Below are positions 23,876-35,210 of a stretch of 64,000 nucleotides of DNA, piece after piece. The notes below the pieces were generated by a model. The model worked only from the letters and a program-made list of their open reading frames with translations, did not search any database and was not told where the DNA came from. A program made the position numbers and the translations under genes. Within the stretch, counting starts at the first letter, position 1. Each line of letters begins with the position of its first letter. Source of the DNA: Podospora bellae-mahoneyi (taxonomy: Eukaryota > Ascomycota > Sordariomycetes > Sordariales > Podosporaceae); contig NC_085884.1 of the NCBI RefSeq assembly GCF_035222275.1, positions 1,426,001 through 1,490,000 of the forward strand, read 5' to 3'.

Positions 23876-24417
23876 GTCTGTCTTTTGTTTGGGGAATGGG
23901 GGACTGTCTGGTATTGCATGGGATTGTTTGATGGGTAAAAGGGACATGTTTATGGCAGGGCAGAGCATGGGATACATCTGAAGAAAATAAGGTTAATATG
24001 AGATTGTACAGTACACAGTAATAACGTCTTTGTAAACGCATATCGTCGTCGGGTTTCGGGTGTCTCGGATTTATGGTGCACTGCTTATGCAAGCTGTTGT
24101 GCTAGCGACTGTGCACCCCCCCACACACCATCTTGATCCGTTTTATGGGACGCTATCGGATTATTGAAACCCAAACGGTTGTGCCCAGCAATTTTGAGCA
24201 CATTTTCGACAGTATTTAACTGCTTGTTCCTGGGATCTATAGGCGCTCACAAGGCTATTATTGTCCATCATTTTGACAGGTGTCCCACCTTCCTTTTCGG
24301 ATAGAGCCTGACACGGCTACCGCGCCTAGGTTGCCGTCCCCGAGTCCGGTCGCCGCTGACTGACTGACGGGATCTTTGGCTGCCTAACCCCCCGGCCGAT
24401 CCCGTGGTCCTGCGCCA

Positions 24418-24421
<4 letters not shown>
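23876..24421. other. Intergenic, MSH6 3' side
   Basis: No gene seen. AT-rich just after MSH6 (AAAATAAGGTTAATATG at 23984), consistent with a 3' end region. Confidence 0.4.

Positions 24422-24473
<52 letters not shown>
24422..24473. repeat. (TC)n microsatellite, about 26 units
   Basis: Uninterrupted TC dinucleotides for about 52 bases. It lies about 155 bases upstream of the DOMON-b561 start codon, so it may sit in that gene's promoter or 5' UTR; pyrimidine tracts near fungal starts are common, but a perfect run of this length is a hypervariable locus. Confidence 0.95.
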
Positions 24474-24478
<5 letters not shown>

Positions 24479-24627
24479 TTGTCTCTTACAACTTGAGGCT
24501 TGTTTCTTTCCATCGGCGTTAATCACCATGAGTTATTAATCGCCCAGGTACATACACAAAAGACAGACGCGGTGGTCTCTATGCTACAAGGTACCGGATC
24601 ATCAGGTGCGGCCGGCGATTCCTCAAG

Positions 24628-26205
24628 ATGGCCTCCCTCACGCTCGCGTTACTGCTTGCCCTCTTCGCCCTCCTCACCTCTGCCGACCCTTCGGTACCCA
24701 CACAAAACACCCAGTTTTGCAACTTTGGACACCCCACCGGGCATGCCGATTTCTGCTTTGGTCTGTCGGTGAAAAATCACTCGAGCCCAAAGCCAAATCA
24801 CGACTTTCACAAGGATTTTCACGTCAGCTTATCGATCCGCCGATCGGGGAAGCTAGGGTGGACGGCTGTTGGGACGGGGCCGACGATGGCGGGGTCGGTG
24901 ATGGTTGTTGTTTACGGGGATCCGGGGAGGGGAAGGCCGGCGGTTAGTGTCAGGAGTGTGGATGGGCATCACCTACCCGGGACTATTGATCACCAGGGTG
25001 TCGATGGGGAGGTGAAAGGGGAGTGGGAGGGGGTTGAACAAGGGGGGGTGGTGAGGGTGATGAGGGCGGAGTGGGTTCTTTTGGGTGGGGGAAAGGAAGG
25101 GAGACATGATGATGAGATGGAGGACTGGGAAAAGCCGAACGGGCCAGCGACGCATGCCGCACGGGTGGAGGTTGTTTGTGAGAAGTGCGATACTTTTGGG
25201 AGTGTGCAGAGCTGGGGTGGTGGGGGAACAGGGGGGAGTATGCCGTGGATTTGGGCTTGGAATGATCATCAGGATTTTGAACATGATGGGGACGGGTTTG
25301 AGGTTGGGGCGAAATTGAAGATGCATAGGCATCGTGAGGGGAGTGGGGGGTTTGGGAGGTTTTGGGTTGATATGCGGAGGGCTGCTCTTGAGGGAGGGAG
25401 ACATGAGTGGGATTTTGAGGAAAAGGAAGGGAACAGGAGGGTGGGGACGAGTGATGGGCCGATTGGGGTCGGGGCTTGGTTTGACTTTGTGGTGAGGGTT
25501 TGGTCGTTGGCGAAGATACATGGGGTGGTGATGGGGGTGGGGTTTTTGGGGTTGTTCCCGTTGGGGTTGGTGATGATCAGGATGAATAGTGGGAAGGGGA
25601 GGCCGTTTAAGAGGCATTGGAGGGTGCAGGTTTTGGCCACGACGGTTGCGGTTATTGGAGCGCTGATTGGAGGACGGTTGTCAAAGTGGCATATGCCAAA
25701 AACATCACATCAGTGGTTGGGGGTGGGCGTTGTGGTAGGGTTGGTTGTGCAGAGTGTTTTGGGGTGGAGGCACCATGTTGACTTTGTGAGGATCAAGAGA
25801 CGGACGTGGATTTCTCACGGGCATATCTGGCTGGGGAGGTTTTTGGTTGCTGGGGGGTTGGTGAATGTGGTTTTGGGCATGTTGTTGTCTGGCAAGGGTG
25901 CAGGGTCGGTTTGGTTGGTCGTCGCGGTGGGAGTGTTGGAGGCGGCTGGGTTGGGCTACTGGCTTTGGAGGGCTGAGAGGCGGAGGAAGCAGGCTGCTGG
26001 TGGGGGGGAGGATGGGATGGAGGCTTTGGCTTTGATGCCGAGGAGTAGCGATGGAGGGGAGAATTATTTTGCATTGGATGAGAGCGAAGAGGAAAGCTCG
26101 GATGAGGGTGAGGATGGCAAGATGTCGGATGAGGAGTCATTACGGAAGAGATCAGTGGACTCAGCGACTTCGGTGAAGAAGAGTTTGGCAGCAACGAAGG
26201 ACTAA
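24628..26205 (+). CDS. DOMON plus cytochrome b561 membrane protein, 525 aa
   Basis: A single exon. The signal peptide is MASLTLALLLALFALLTSAD. A DOMON-like haem or sugar-binding ectodomain follows (about 25-270; NFGHPTGHADFCFGLSVKNH, GWTAVGTGPTMAGSVMVVV, with Met and His as candidate axial ligands). The b561 domain spans about 290-455. Its helices carry paired histidines, KIHGVVMGVGFLGLFPLG, TSHQWLGVGVVVGLVVQSVL and SHGHIWLGRFLVAGGLVNVV, the usual ligands of two haems b. The acidic cytosolic tail ends KKSLAATKD. Such proteins move electrons across the plasma or endomembrane, perhaps feeding extracellular oxidases or ferric reduction. The gene is C-rich for its first 100 bases, then strongly G-rich. 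Confidence 0.85.
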   Translation: MASLTLALLLALFALLTSADPSVPTQNTQFCNFGHPTGHADFCFGLSVKNHSSPKPNHDFHKDFHVSLSIRRSGKLGWTAVGTGPTMAGSVMVVVYGDPGRGRPAVSVRSVDGHHLPGTIDHQGVDGEVKGEWEGVEQGGVVRVMRAEWVLLGGGKEGRHDDEMEDWEKPNGPATHAARVEVVCEKCDTFGSVQSWGGGGTGGSMPWIWAWNDHQDFEHDGDGFEVGAKLKMHRHREGSGGFGRFWVDMRRAALEGGRHEWDFEEKEGNRRVGTSDGPIGVGAWFDFVVRVWSLAKIHGVVMGVGFLGLFPLGLVMIRMNSGKGRPFKRHWRVQVLATTVAVIGALIGGRLSKWHMPKTSHQWLGVGVVVGLVVQSVLGWRHHVDFVRIKRRTWISHGHIWLGRFLVAGGLVNVVLGMLLSGKGAGSVWLVVAVGVLEAAGLGYWLWRAERRRKQAAGGGEDGMEALALMPRSSDGGENYFALDESEEESSDEGEDGKMSDEESLRKRSVDSATSVKKSLAATKD

Positions 26206-27025
26206 GGTCACTTCCAGGTCCTTTACCGTTTATTAACAAAGCAGACAATACACAAGCATGTACACATTTGTATGATGGGGACTATCGCTTTCTTGATCGC
26301 AACCCTTTTCATTATTAGGCTCGAACTGCAGGCCAAGTGATTGACAATGCTGTTCTTATCAGCATCACCAGTGCACGAGGTGTTCTTGCAGGCGGCCATC
26401 ATGCAGAGCGAGTTACACAAAGGTCTCGGCAGGTTGCGACACTGACAGCTCAGGTACACCATGCACTGATGATAGCTGCCGAGAACAAAAGGCTCACCTG
26501 AAAGGCATCAGTCAGTACAACATCGATATGAATATTGGCATCGACCAAATCCATTCTGGCAATGATCAACACTTTTTGCCACCAAGACTTTCGTCTAGAC
26601 CCGACCGGACTCTTGGGTCTCCCCAAAGTGCCGCAGCTGACATCTGCCATCCCACCATCTTTCGACATGACGCTAGCGAAAGGCTTTCAGCCTCACCCTT
26701 GGGCAACTGCACTTCTTATTCGCCAAGGCCCTGGTTCACCGCAGTTGGGGATCCCTTTTTCGGAATTCTTTGGATTCGAGACGGGCCTGAGGGCAAGCCA
26801 CGCATGATGGGATCGTGTGGTTGTGGTGGGAGAAGCTGGGTGATGGGAGCCATATTGGTACGGTAGTGATGGGCTGGGGATATGAGATGCTGTGAGTTGT
26901 CGGACTTGGAGGATAAGAACTTGAAAGAGGTTATAAGGTGATGGTCGACGTTGTTGCCCCGCGCAGGAGGATTTGCCTTCTGGCGCATGCCCGATCGTTA
27001 ATGGGTAAGCCTTCGGGTGGGAGAA
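26206..27025. other. Intergenic, no supported gene
   Basis: A Cys-rich minus-strand frame at 26223-26462 (seven Cys in the first half) has no signal peptide and no clear upstream exon, so it is not called. No other evidence of coding. Confidence 0.4.
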
Positions 27026-29156
27026 ATGCGCTTTCAACATCAAGTTGTGCCGCTGGTCGCGACGGCAGCGGGCTGGCTGGGCCGGGTTGAAGGGTCACCT
27101 ATTGGAAGTCAAAATGGAATTGCGACGGTAGCGCTACCAGAAACGAGTCCAGTCGGTTACGGAATACTTCGATATGCCTCACCGGACCTTCGACGAAGCT
27201 TGCTAGGGGAGGAAGGAGGCGTGCCAGGTGGGCTTAGCAAGAGACAGTGCGCTGGTCAGCTTATTTGCACCGCATGGATCAACGTCTGCTGCCCGCTTGG
27301 AACGACATGCTGCAGCGCGACGACTTGCTGTCTGGCTGGGTATGGTTGCTATAGTGGGTATTGTCTGAAGGATACGGTGTAGGTTCGAGGCTCATATCTT
27401 CCTCCTGGCGGGCAGTACTAGGTGACGGTGCTGACAGAGTATTGTTAACTGAAAAAGATACACATTGACAGTCACCAGCACTGTGTGGACTACCCGATAC
27501 TCAACTTACACCGACTATGAAACATCCTATTCCACCTATGTGAGCCTCAAATACGATTACACCACAGTCACTGTTCGATCGAAGAACGGAGTGGCAACAT
27601 CTACAGAATGGACGACGGTCACTCGAGAAGCAGCGAAACGACGACAACTGATAGCTCCAACACCAACAAGCACGCATGACGTTGGCCACACTCCGTCGCC
27701 GACCAAGCCGCCAAGATTGGAAGACCTTGGCGCTGAAACGATGGAGTCATCACCAAACCATCCTGGACTTGTCAGACGCGTTCTCGAACAAGCCGGCGTG
27801 GTAGAAAAGAGGGCCTCAACGGCGTGGATAACGGTGTGGCCAACCTGGACGACAACATTCTGGTATTATCGCACGTCCTGGTATTACAGCTATGTGACCA
27901 GTGTCAGATACAGCACCATCACCAGCACGCAGATCATTTTTGATGGGGCTAGTTCCACAACGACGGTTCGGTCCACCACGACAGTCTTCACCCAAAAGCC
28001 ACCACCAGCTCAGACACCACCTCCCAACAACCCCCCCGCGGCAGATCCCCCTCCGGCAAATAACACCCCCGCCCCCCCGCCAGCCGACGAACCTGCGCCT
28101 ACCAAACCCCCCGAGACAGTCACCTTGACTCAATCCCCGCCCAACAATGGAGGTGCCGGCGGCGGCGGCGGTGGTGATACGAACAACACCCCCCCGCCAG
28201 CACCAGACACAACACCCGTCTCAGTAACAGTCTTCGTCACACCGTCAGACATCGTCCTCCCCACTGACTCGTCCGCCACCCTCAATCTCAAAACCTCCAC
28301 CTCGGCAGGAACAGTCTTTATCATCGCCACAACCGAAACCCCGTCCCCAGCTCCACCTGCCAGCGGTACGCTGCCTCAAGGAACGGTGATAGGGATAGGC
28401 GTTGGCTCAGCCTTAGGGGGTATCGCCCTCATTGCCGCGTTGGTGTTCTTCTTCCTCCGCTATCGAAGAAAGAACCCCCCTCCCTCGACCGATGACTCGA
28501 CCGTGGGTCGCAACTCCCAAACGGCGGCCATTTCTGGTGGTGGAGCGGGTGGGGGAGCTGGTGGGGGAGCACACGACAGCGCGTTATACGGCGTTTACGG
28601 AAGAAAAGAAATTGATTCCAGGTCTCCAAGCGTGACCGTCAGTTCGCCCGTCGCCGGTTCACCCTCCCCCGGGAACCTCACCGGGGCCGGGACGGTCAGT
28701 TCCATGTCGCCTCCACCACCGGAGCGACAGCAAAGAGGGGGGAGTTATGTCTCTGAACTTGAACAAAATGCGGGACGGAGGACACCCGGGATGGGGGAGC
28801 TGCATGAGACGACGAGGGGGTCGGAACTTTATGATACGGGGTATGGTGGCTATGGATGGAAGCCGCCGCAGGAGTTGCCTGTGAGGAGGTTCTCGCCTGG
28901 ACTGCAGGAGATGCCTGAGGAGCCTGGGCATTATGCGGGCATGGGGCAGGATAGGCCTGTGCCATATAGGCAGTATGATGGGGCTGCTGTGCCGGATTTG
29001 AGTGTTGGGCCGACGCGGCAGATGAGGGAGGTGAGGGGGGAGGATCCGTATGGGTTGGGGGATGTGCCTTATCCGAGCGCGGAGTTGTTGGCTAGGGGGT
29101 ACGGGGCTGGGCCTGGGGGTGGGCAGGGGCAGGGGCGGGGTTGGGAGGGAGGGTGA
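27026..29156 (+). CDS. Single-pass cell-surface protein with Ser/Thr/Pro-rich ectodomain, sensor-like
   Basis: The ATG at 27026 gives a signal peptide (MRFQHQVVPLVATAAGWLG). A compact Cys-rich domain follows (CAGQLICTAWINVCCPLG, TTCCSATTCCLAGYGCYSG). An intron of about 80-110 nt ends near 27457 (TGAAAAAG), joining to YTLTVTSTVWTTRYSTYTDY; several donors (27343-27376) are possible and I cannot fix one. Next come Ser/Thr/Tyr repeats, a Pro-rich stalk with a Gly run, a transmembrane segment GTVIGIGVGSALGGIALIAA (about 28381-28440), the RYRRK stop-transfer and a 230-residue Gly/Pro/Tyr-rich cytosolic tail. The layout is that of fungal wall-stress sensors, without a WSC domain. Function is inferred from architecture only. 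Confidence 0.7.
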
Positions 29157-30137
29157 TGGGATGGAGTAGGGGGTTTAGAATTAATTGTCAAAACTAAGGG
29201 TTTGTGATTCTGTAATGTATGTGGTCAGGGGCTGGAATAGGGGGTGGGATTTGGTTGGGCAACCAAAGGGTGGAGAGGGCTAGCGTGGCATCTTATCCTG
29301 ATGATCTTATCTTTATGATCTTATCCTGGGATTTTTATTCAATGCTGATCTTATCTTAAAGATCTTATCTTGAGGTTTCTATTCAATGCTGATCTTATCA
29401 TAAAGATCTCATCATACCTGGCGCTGTTCTCGATACGGGTGGCTTCTCAATCCAGGAGCACAACGTGATGCCCTGTCTGCACCCACGTCTGTGTATTTGT
29501 AGCTCCGGTTGGTCTGCTATAGCGCGGTAGCATGGCCTTTGAGGGAAACAGTAAACGAATCGGCACCTCTGCAAATAGCCCTGATTGCGTGTGCATCTTT
29601 CCGTGTGCAAAACGTTCAGGAACCCTCTTTACAGCCTGGTAGTGAGGGAAGTGTAGAACTTGGGTGGTCACGTGAGTTCGTGTTTAACCTCCTGTCGTGG
29701 ACAAAGACCGCATGCGGACCTTTTGAGTGCTCTGCTTGGCCGGCCCGGGGTAAATTCAATTGAATCTCTATCTTCTTTGTTTGTTGTTTTCGCGTCGTGC
29801 TCCGATGGTTTTAAATGAAACATCAAGCCCGTTGGTTCGGCGCCCGTCCACCGGTACCTTGCCGGCAAACGCCCATCGTCTAGTATATTTTGAGGGCCTT
29901 TTAAGGTTCTTAGAGATTCAATCGTGGAAGCTTTCTCCACTTCCCCAAACTTTCCCCTGGCATCCGGGACGGCATCAAACGTTGCCATCATCACCAGGCA
30001 GAGGCGGGAAGACCAGCCAAACGGAGACATATCTCCACGCCAGCCTTTTCATATCAGCAGGTAAGGTGATGGGTTTTTTTGAGAGTTGCTTGGATCAAAG
30101 CTAATATTGGTTCGTGTAGGTCGCGCCAGGCTTCAAC
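29157..30137. other. Intergenic with a 44-bp tandem repeat
   Basis: No gene seen in 1 kb. The only structure is the GATCTTATC-based tandem repeat at 29317-29404. Confidence 0.45.
29317..29404. repeat. 44-bp imperfect tandem repeat, two copies plus flanking fragments
   Basis: Copies at 29317-29360 and 29361-29404 share GATCTTATC, ATTCAATGCT and GATCTTATC blocks and differ at a few positions (for example TGGGATTTTT against TGAGGTTTCT). GATCTTATCTTTAT just upstream (29303) and GATCTC after (29405) look like partial units. The sequence lies downstream of the sensor-like gene and is not coding. Confidence 0.85.
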
Positions 30138-30600
30138 ATGTATGAATGCGGGGATTGCTATCGCCGCTTCCTCAGCGGCTGGCGCGCCCGTAACCAGCAC
30201 TGCGAGGCCACCGGCCACAGCATTCCCGATTTTGAGTGCTTCACTTGCGACGAGTACTTCAACGACAACTGGGACCGCTCTGAGCACATGTGGGACTACC
30301 GTCATCTTCCCGACGAATACTACGAATGCGAGAAATGCATCGAGGTTTTTTGAGACCCAGTCCGAGGCCACCAGACATGAGGTTGAGCGCCATCACTATT
30401 GCAACGTCTGCGATCGCACCTTCGACAATCTCAACAGATCCACCCAGCGACTCGCCTCTGATCTCGGACTGCCAGCGCCTGGCGAACAATCTTTCTGGGA
30501 ATGGCACCTTCAAGTACAGCAGTTTTGGCAGGCACAAGACGCTTGCTCAGTATGGATCTTGGTAAGTCTTTACGGTGTTTCAAGGTATGAGGATGGATAG
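30138..30600 (+). pseudogene. C2H2 zinc-finger protein, frameshifted and decayed
   Basis: The start at 30138 reads MYECGDCYRRFLSGWRARNQ, then DFECFTCDEYFNDNWDRSEH and YYECEKCIEVF, three fingers of the fungal type that begins MYxCxxCxRxF. At 30347-30352 a run of six T shifts the frame. One T fewer would continue as FETQSEATRHEVERHHYCNV, and the next finger (CNVCDRTFDNLN) lies in that shifted frame. Downstream, the expected later fingers are eroded and the sequence becomes AT-richer (30600-30830). Either a dead host gene or a homopolymer sequence error followed by a short protein; the decayed 3' part favours a dead gene. Confidence 0.7.
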
Positions 30601-31583
30601 GTACGGGTTGACTGACTGGCATGTTGGATAAAACAGCGCATTTGGCGTTGAGGCGGATGAGTACTGGATTAATAGTATTACGCATATTGGTGATCAGGAT
30701 GTTGTGGAGCCAGAATACGGGAGTGGATGTGTATTACTGGGCGTTGCTGGATTCGGGAACCTAAATAGAATAATATAATATTGAAGGTTATAGGTCGACG
30801 GTCCACGGACCCGAGAGTTATATATACGGAGGAACTAGATAGCTTGAGGATAGTTCCGCAGCATGCAATTACAAGTCACATTCTTTGGTATCAAGACTAT
30901 TGTGATTGAGACAGTTTAGCTGCACCGAACCAATTGCCTAGAAGCACCTTCAACCGAGTATCCCTTTCAGAGGTTCTGGATAGGGGTTCGTCACAATGTT
31001 GTTCGAGTCATTAGCACGAGGCTATCCCCATTTGGTCTAGGGGGAGAAGGGAACTTCAACGACAAGCGCCAACCCTTACCCTTGTGATGGATTCTGTGTT
31101 GTTTGTTTACCTTGGTCTCCTTTAGGCACTCATCTATCGTCCCATGTGTCTGGTTCTCGGGTTTCAAAAGCCGGAAATACCTGTACAACCCAGGTACAAA
31201 AGGCCCGTCAGCTCTTCACCCAAACAAAGTACCCCTCCCCCTCTCGATCGAGACCTTCTTCCCCGCACCAACCTCCAACGGCCCCCTCACCTGAGGGCCA
31301 GTACCTATGCGATTCAAGCTAACGCAACGGCAATAAATCAACAGCCCGGTATCACAGCTGACCTGCATGGTCCCGTATTTGTACACGATGCCGAGTCCCA
31401 AGAAGGCGTGGTCACCGATTTGCTCCCTGCATGCTGGACGCCATGTACGTAAGTGAGGTGCAGGACATTGTAGATGGTCGATGTGACGGTGGGGTAAGCG
31501 AACATAAGAACAACTTACCTCCCCTACGATGAACCTCTACCGAGAAGAACACCCCTCAACTTTGAACACGCCAGGCCCTCACC
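30601..31583. other. Intergenic; possible unrecognised spliced exons on the minus strand
   Basis: AT-rich at 30740-30830. On the minus strand between 31130 and 31450 three short stretches read well and have splice-like borders (EQIGDHAFLGLGIVYKYGTM; TGPQVRGPLEVGAGKKVSIE; YFRLLKPENQTHGTIDECLK) but I know no matching family and cannot build a whole gene. Confidence 0.3.
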
Positions 31584-33022
31584 ATGACTGACGACAACCC
31601 CCGCCCCTTCAAGAAAGTACATCACCCTCCCCAACACCCTCATCCCGTAACCATGGGTCTGACAGCCCTCCCAAGGTCCTCATAGTAGGCGCCGGCCCCT
31701 CAGGCCTCCTCCTCGCCCTCCTCCTAGCAAAGCACTCCATCCCCGTTAAAGTCCTCGAGTCCGCCTCCCAGCTCGATCAGCAACCCCGCGCAGCCCACTA
31801 CGGCACCCCCGCCATCCCCGAGTTCATCCGCGCCGGCATCATCGACCAGCTCCGCGCCAACGGCCTCATCCTCTCGACCATGTGCTGGCGCGATCCTGAC
31901 AGCCACGAGATCATCGCCGGGTTTGACGCCTCCAAGGTCCTCAGTGATGTCGACGGCCAAGACCTGAGAACACACTGCTATGTTTTGCAGGATTTGGACG
32001 AGCTGATGCTGAAGGAGGTGAGGAAGTACGGTGGGGAGGTGGAGTTTGATGCCGAGGTTGTCGGGGTTGGTCAGGATGAGGATGGCGAAGTGGGGGGGAG
32101 GGCGTGGGTGGAGGTGAAGAGGAAGGGAGGGGAGGTGGAGAGGGAGGAGGCGGATTATGTGGTTGGTTGTGATGGGGCGAATAGTATTGTCAGGAGGAGC
32201 TTGTTCGGGGATCAGTTTCCTGGGTTTACTTGGGACGCGCAGATTATTGCTACTAATGTTTGTTTACTTTCTCATTGTTGTTGTTTTGGGCGTGGCTGGG
32301 GCTTACATGAAAACAACAGACGTTTTACGACTTTGAGGGAAAGTTTGGGTGGCATGATGCGAATTTCATCGTTCACCCGGAGAACTTCTTTGTAAGCGCC
32401 CCTTTTCTGGCAAGGAAAAAGGATCAGGATAGATGCTAACAACTGCAAGATGGCCGCCCGCATCACAAAAGATAACATGTACCGCATCACCTACGGCGAA
32501 ACACCCGGCCTGACCCGAGAAGAGTACATCGCCCGTCAACCCATGAAATTCCAACAGATGCTCCCCGGCCACCCCAAGCCAGACGAGTACAAGATTGTCA
32601 ATATTTCACCTTACAAGATGCACCAACGATGTGCCCCTAAATTCCGTGTTGGTCGCATCCTCCTAGCAGCAGACGCAGCCCATCTGTGTAACCCATGGGG
32701 AGGGCTGGGCATAACAGGTGGCTTTGTCGATGTTGGTGGCCTGTTTGACTGTCTTGTGGGGATATGGGAAAACAAGGCCGGTGAGGATATTCTGGAACTG
32801 TACTCTGAGAAGAGGATTGAGAAGTGGCAGACTGTTATCAACCCCATTTCACAAGAGAACTTCAGGCGAGTGTCTGATAAGGATCCGAGGACGAGATTTG
32901 AGAGGGACGAGTTTATGCAGCTGTTGAAGAAGGGGGAGACGGATGATGTTTTGTTGAAAGATTTGCTTCTCGGATTCATGGAGGTCAGGTACGACTTTAC
33001 GCAGCATTATAAGGTGAGGTGA
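31584..33022 (+). CDS. FAD-dependent monooxygenase, aromatic (phenol/PHBH-like) class, 419 aa
   Basis: Four exons (31584-31616, 31676-32257, 32320-32391, 32450-33022), all phase 0, sum 420 codons. The first coding exon holds 11 residues (MTDDNPRPFKK) and joins VLIVGAGPSGLLLALLLAKH, the FAD fold; the acceptor is CCAAG rather than CAG. The DG motif is DYVVGCDGANSIVRRSL. The third motif reads RILLAADAAHLCNPWGGLGI, with Ala where many relatives have Gly before Asp, a variant I recall in this fungal subgroup. It likely hydroxylates a small aromatic compound. The sense strand goes from C-rich (31680-31920) to G-rich (32000-32210). It is unrelated in sequence detail to the FAD enzyme at 18-19 kb. 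Confidence 0.88.
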
Positions 33023-34100
33023 TGCTTGCGGGCAGGACTAGGTCATGAGCCACCCTGGATGGAAGGATGCAAAGGAGGCAGGATAAGGTAGCCTTGAAAG
33101 CTTCAGTGTGGTAAGGAACCTATACGGACTGACTGTAGCTTAGTTCCACATCTTGCCCCTTCGGAAAAGCAAGGTGCACAAACACCTTGCATGAGGTCTC
33201 CGGCCGTGGTGGAGAAGGGAATTGGAGCCGCTCCAAGGAAGCGTTGACCAACCAATACTACCGTAGTTGACATCAACGCATTGCGGACCCACTGGTAGTG
33301 ACTTGGTGCCGAGGTGATATAGAGGCTCTGATAACTCCCGCAAGGTGCCGGCGAGTAGATCAAAAACGCGCGTCCGTCCAGGAATTGTTCTCCACAAAGC
33401 TTTCTGAGGACTCCTCCTCACCCAGCGTCAGCGGCAATCCCCTGGCAAAGTACAACATGGTGTCGTCTTGGATTCGTTCAAAGGCACCTGACGAAGGTGA
33501 CTGCCTCATTCTCGTTTATATCCTTATATCCGGTGCCTGGCTTCCCAGGCGCAGCATCAGTGTGTAAAGACTTGAAGACTCAAAAGAGTAGGAGGAGAGT
33601 CTGGGTAGGTTCAGGATAGGCCGGCATAATGTCACAAGGCGATGGTTGTGTTGATGTAACAGCATGTTGTATTGGCAGGATCATTAATGCTAAAAGGAGA
33701 GCCGCTCGTGGTGGGGCGTAAGCAGTACTAAATATGAGCGTGCCTACTCCGACTGGCGAGCAGGCAGCTATCTGTTTGTGATGTAACCGACTAGCTCTAG
33801 ATCTCTAGAAGGATTCGAATACTCCATAACACTAGGTTCATTCAGCGAGCACTGTCAGCGCTGTCCGTAAAGCAACATTGAATCAGGCTAGTATGCAAAT
33901 ACAAGGCTAAGGAAGTCCGATGTGTAGTCCGAGATGGTCGCTCTAGCCTTGTTGGCTCTGAAAGATATGTCTAGGTAGGTAGGTATAAAGTCTCTTCTTC
34001 TGCTCCCTTTCAGACTGGACATCTCAACACCAAGCTCTCACAGACAAGCTCCTTACTAGGATTTCAGCCATCTCAGCCTATTCCATTCCACTCGTCGAAG
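33023..34100. other. Intergenic; promoter of the small secreted protein
   Basis: About 1.1 kb with no gene. GGTATAAAG at about 33981-33989 followed by a pyrimidine-rich tract (CTCTTCTTCTGCTCCC) lies about 110 bases before the next start and looks like a core promoter. Confidence 0.45.
33981..34010 (+). promoter_or_regulatory. TATA-like element with CT-rich initiator
   Basis: GGTATAAAGTC then a CT tract, about 110 bases upstream of the ATG at 34101. Spacing and order suit a strong fungal core promoter; called by pattern only. Confidence 0.45.
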
Positions 34101-34747
34101 ATGCATTTCTCTCAGATCATCCAGTTCACCCTCGTCCTGGCCGGACTGGCCTGCGCCGCTCCTCAGTCCAACCCCCTCCTCGAGACCGTCATGCTCTCCA
34201 ACGGCGAGACCACCGTGGCCGTCCAGGTCGAGGCGATGTCCCCTGCCAGCACCGGCCCCCATATCGGCGGTGAGATCCTCGCCCGCGGTCAGCTCGTCTC
34301 CCGCCAGGACTCGATCAACTGCAAGGGCAGCTCCTCGTGCAGCAACAGGCAAGGTTTCAAGGACAGCTGCACCACGGCCAAGAACAAGATCGAGGACACC
34401 ACGTACGCGAGTGGTGGCGCGTAAGTCCGCCTCTGGCCCTTTTCTTCCTTTTATTCCTCCTCCCGATGGCTGGTACCTAACACAGTCGGCACAAACAGTA
34501 AGAGCGGCACGTGCAGCGGAAACTGTGGCATCTTTGTTCAGGGCAAGGATTGCATCGCGACCGGGGCTGTTATGAGGAGCGCTTACAACGCGATCCGCAA
34601 CAACGGATGCCAGGCTTGCGGGTCAGCCCACTGTAAGTCACAACGTCAATCCCAACAGTTTCAAACGCGCTTTGGTTCCTAACATGACGGTGTTGCACAG
34701 GGAACAATGGTTGCTACATCACCATCAACTATATCACCGGTTGCTGA
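34101..34747 (+). CDS. Small secreted Cys-rich protein of the KP4-like family, 166 aa, looks whole
   Basis: Three exons (34101-34420, 34499-34632, 34701-34747), GT-AG, sum 167 codons with stop. The signal peptide is MHFSQIIQFTLVLAGLACAA, followed by a propeptide-like stretch to about residue 70 (LVSRQ). The mature domain begins DSINCKGSSSC and ends CYITINYITGC with ten cysteines. The NCKGSSxC start, the GC-xx-CGS block (GCQACGSAH) and the TINY strand are what I recall of KP4-like proteins, a family widespread in ascomycete genomes. It would act outside the cell; the target is unknown. Expression is probably strong or induced, given the clear TATA box. Confidence 0.75.
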
Positions 34748-35210
34748 TCGGCCCTCTTTCAGCCTGACACCGGACAGGTTCTTTCGTGATGGCCGTGACC
34801 TTGACAGTATCAAAGAAAGCAGGCTGACGTTTGCTGAGAGCTGTGATGAATATCGGATTCCGTTGTGAATCAGAGATCGGGTAAAGAGATGATGAGGAAT
34901 GAAGAATGCGGGGGTTGAGAAATAGTAAAAGAGATTGCTTGGGAAGGTACATAGTCTGGGCCCGTTCATAAATATACATCATATATCTCTGGCTTTCTTA
35001 TAGCACCTATCTGGCAAACCAGGTGCCTAGCTAATGTGTAAGAGTAGGATGGGCTTGCTCCTCGGGCTACCTATCTCTAGATAGACAGGTGAGCTCAAGG
35101 TACTGGTGTGTCAGGAAAAAGCATTGTTTGGCATTAACTAGAACTAAAGTAAGGAAAGGAGCAACGGGATAAGTTTCTCGGAAAAGAAAAAGCACAGCCG
35201 TTTTTTGTCA
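34748..35210. other. Intergenic, no gene seen
   Basis: 3' region of the KP4-like gene and spacer. No coding signs. Confidence 0.4.

Noticed and set aside
26223-26462. Cys-rich minus-strand frame of 79 codons
   Set aside because: No signal peptide and no coherent upstream exon; Cys richness alone is weak evidence.
18244-33022. Secondary-metabolite cluster around the two FAD monooxygenases
   Set aside because: No polyketide synthase, peptide synthetase or terpene enzyme lies between or near them; MSH6 and unrelated genes intervene.
34101-34747. Considered whether the KP4-like gene is a broken copy
   Set aside because: All exons close in phase, signal peptide and cysteines are present; it looks whole.
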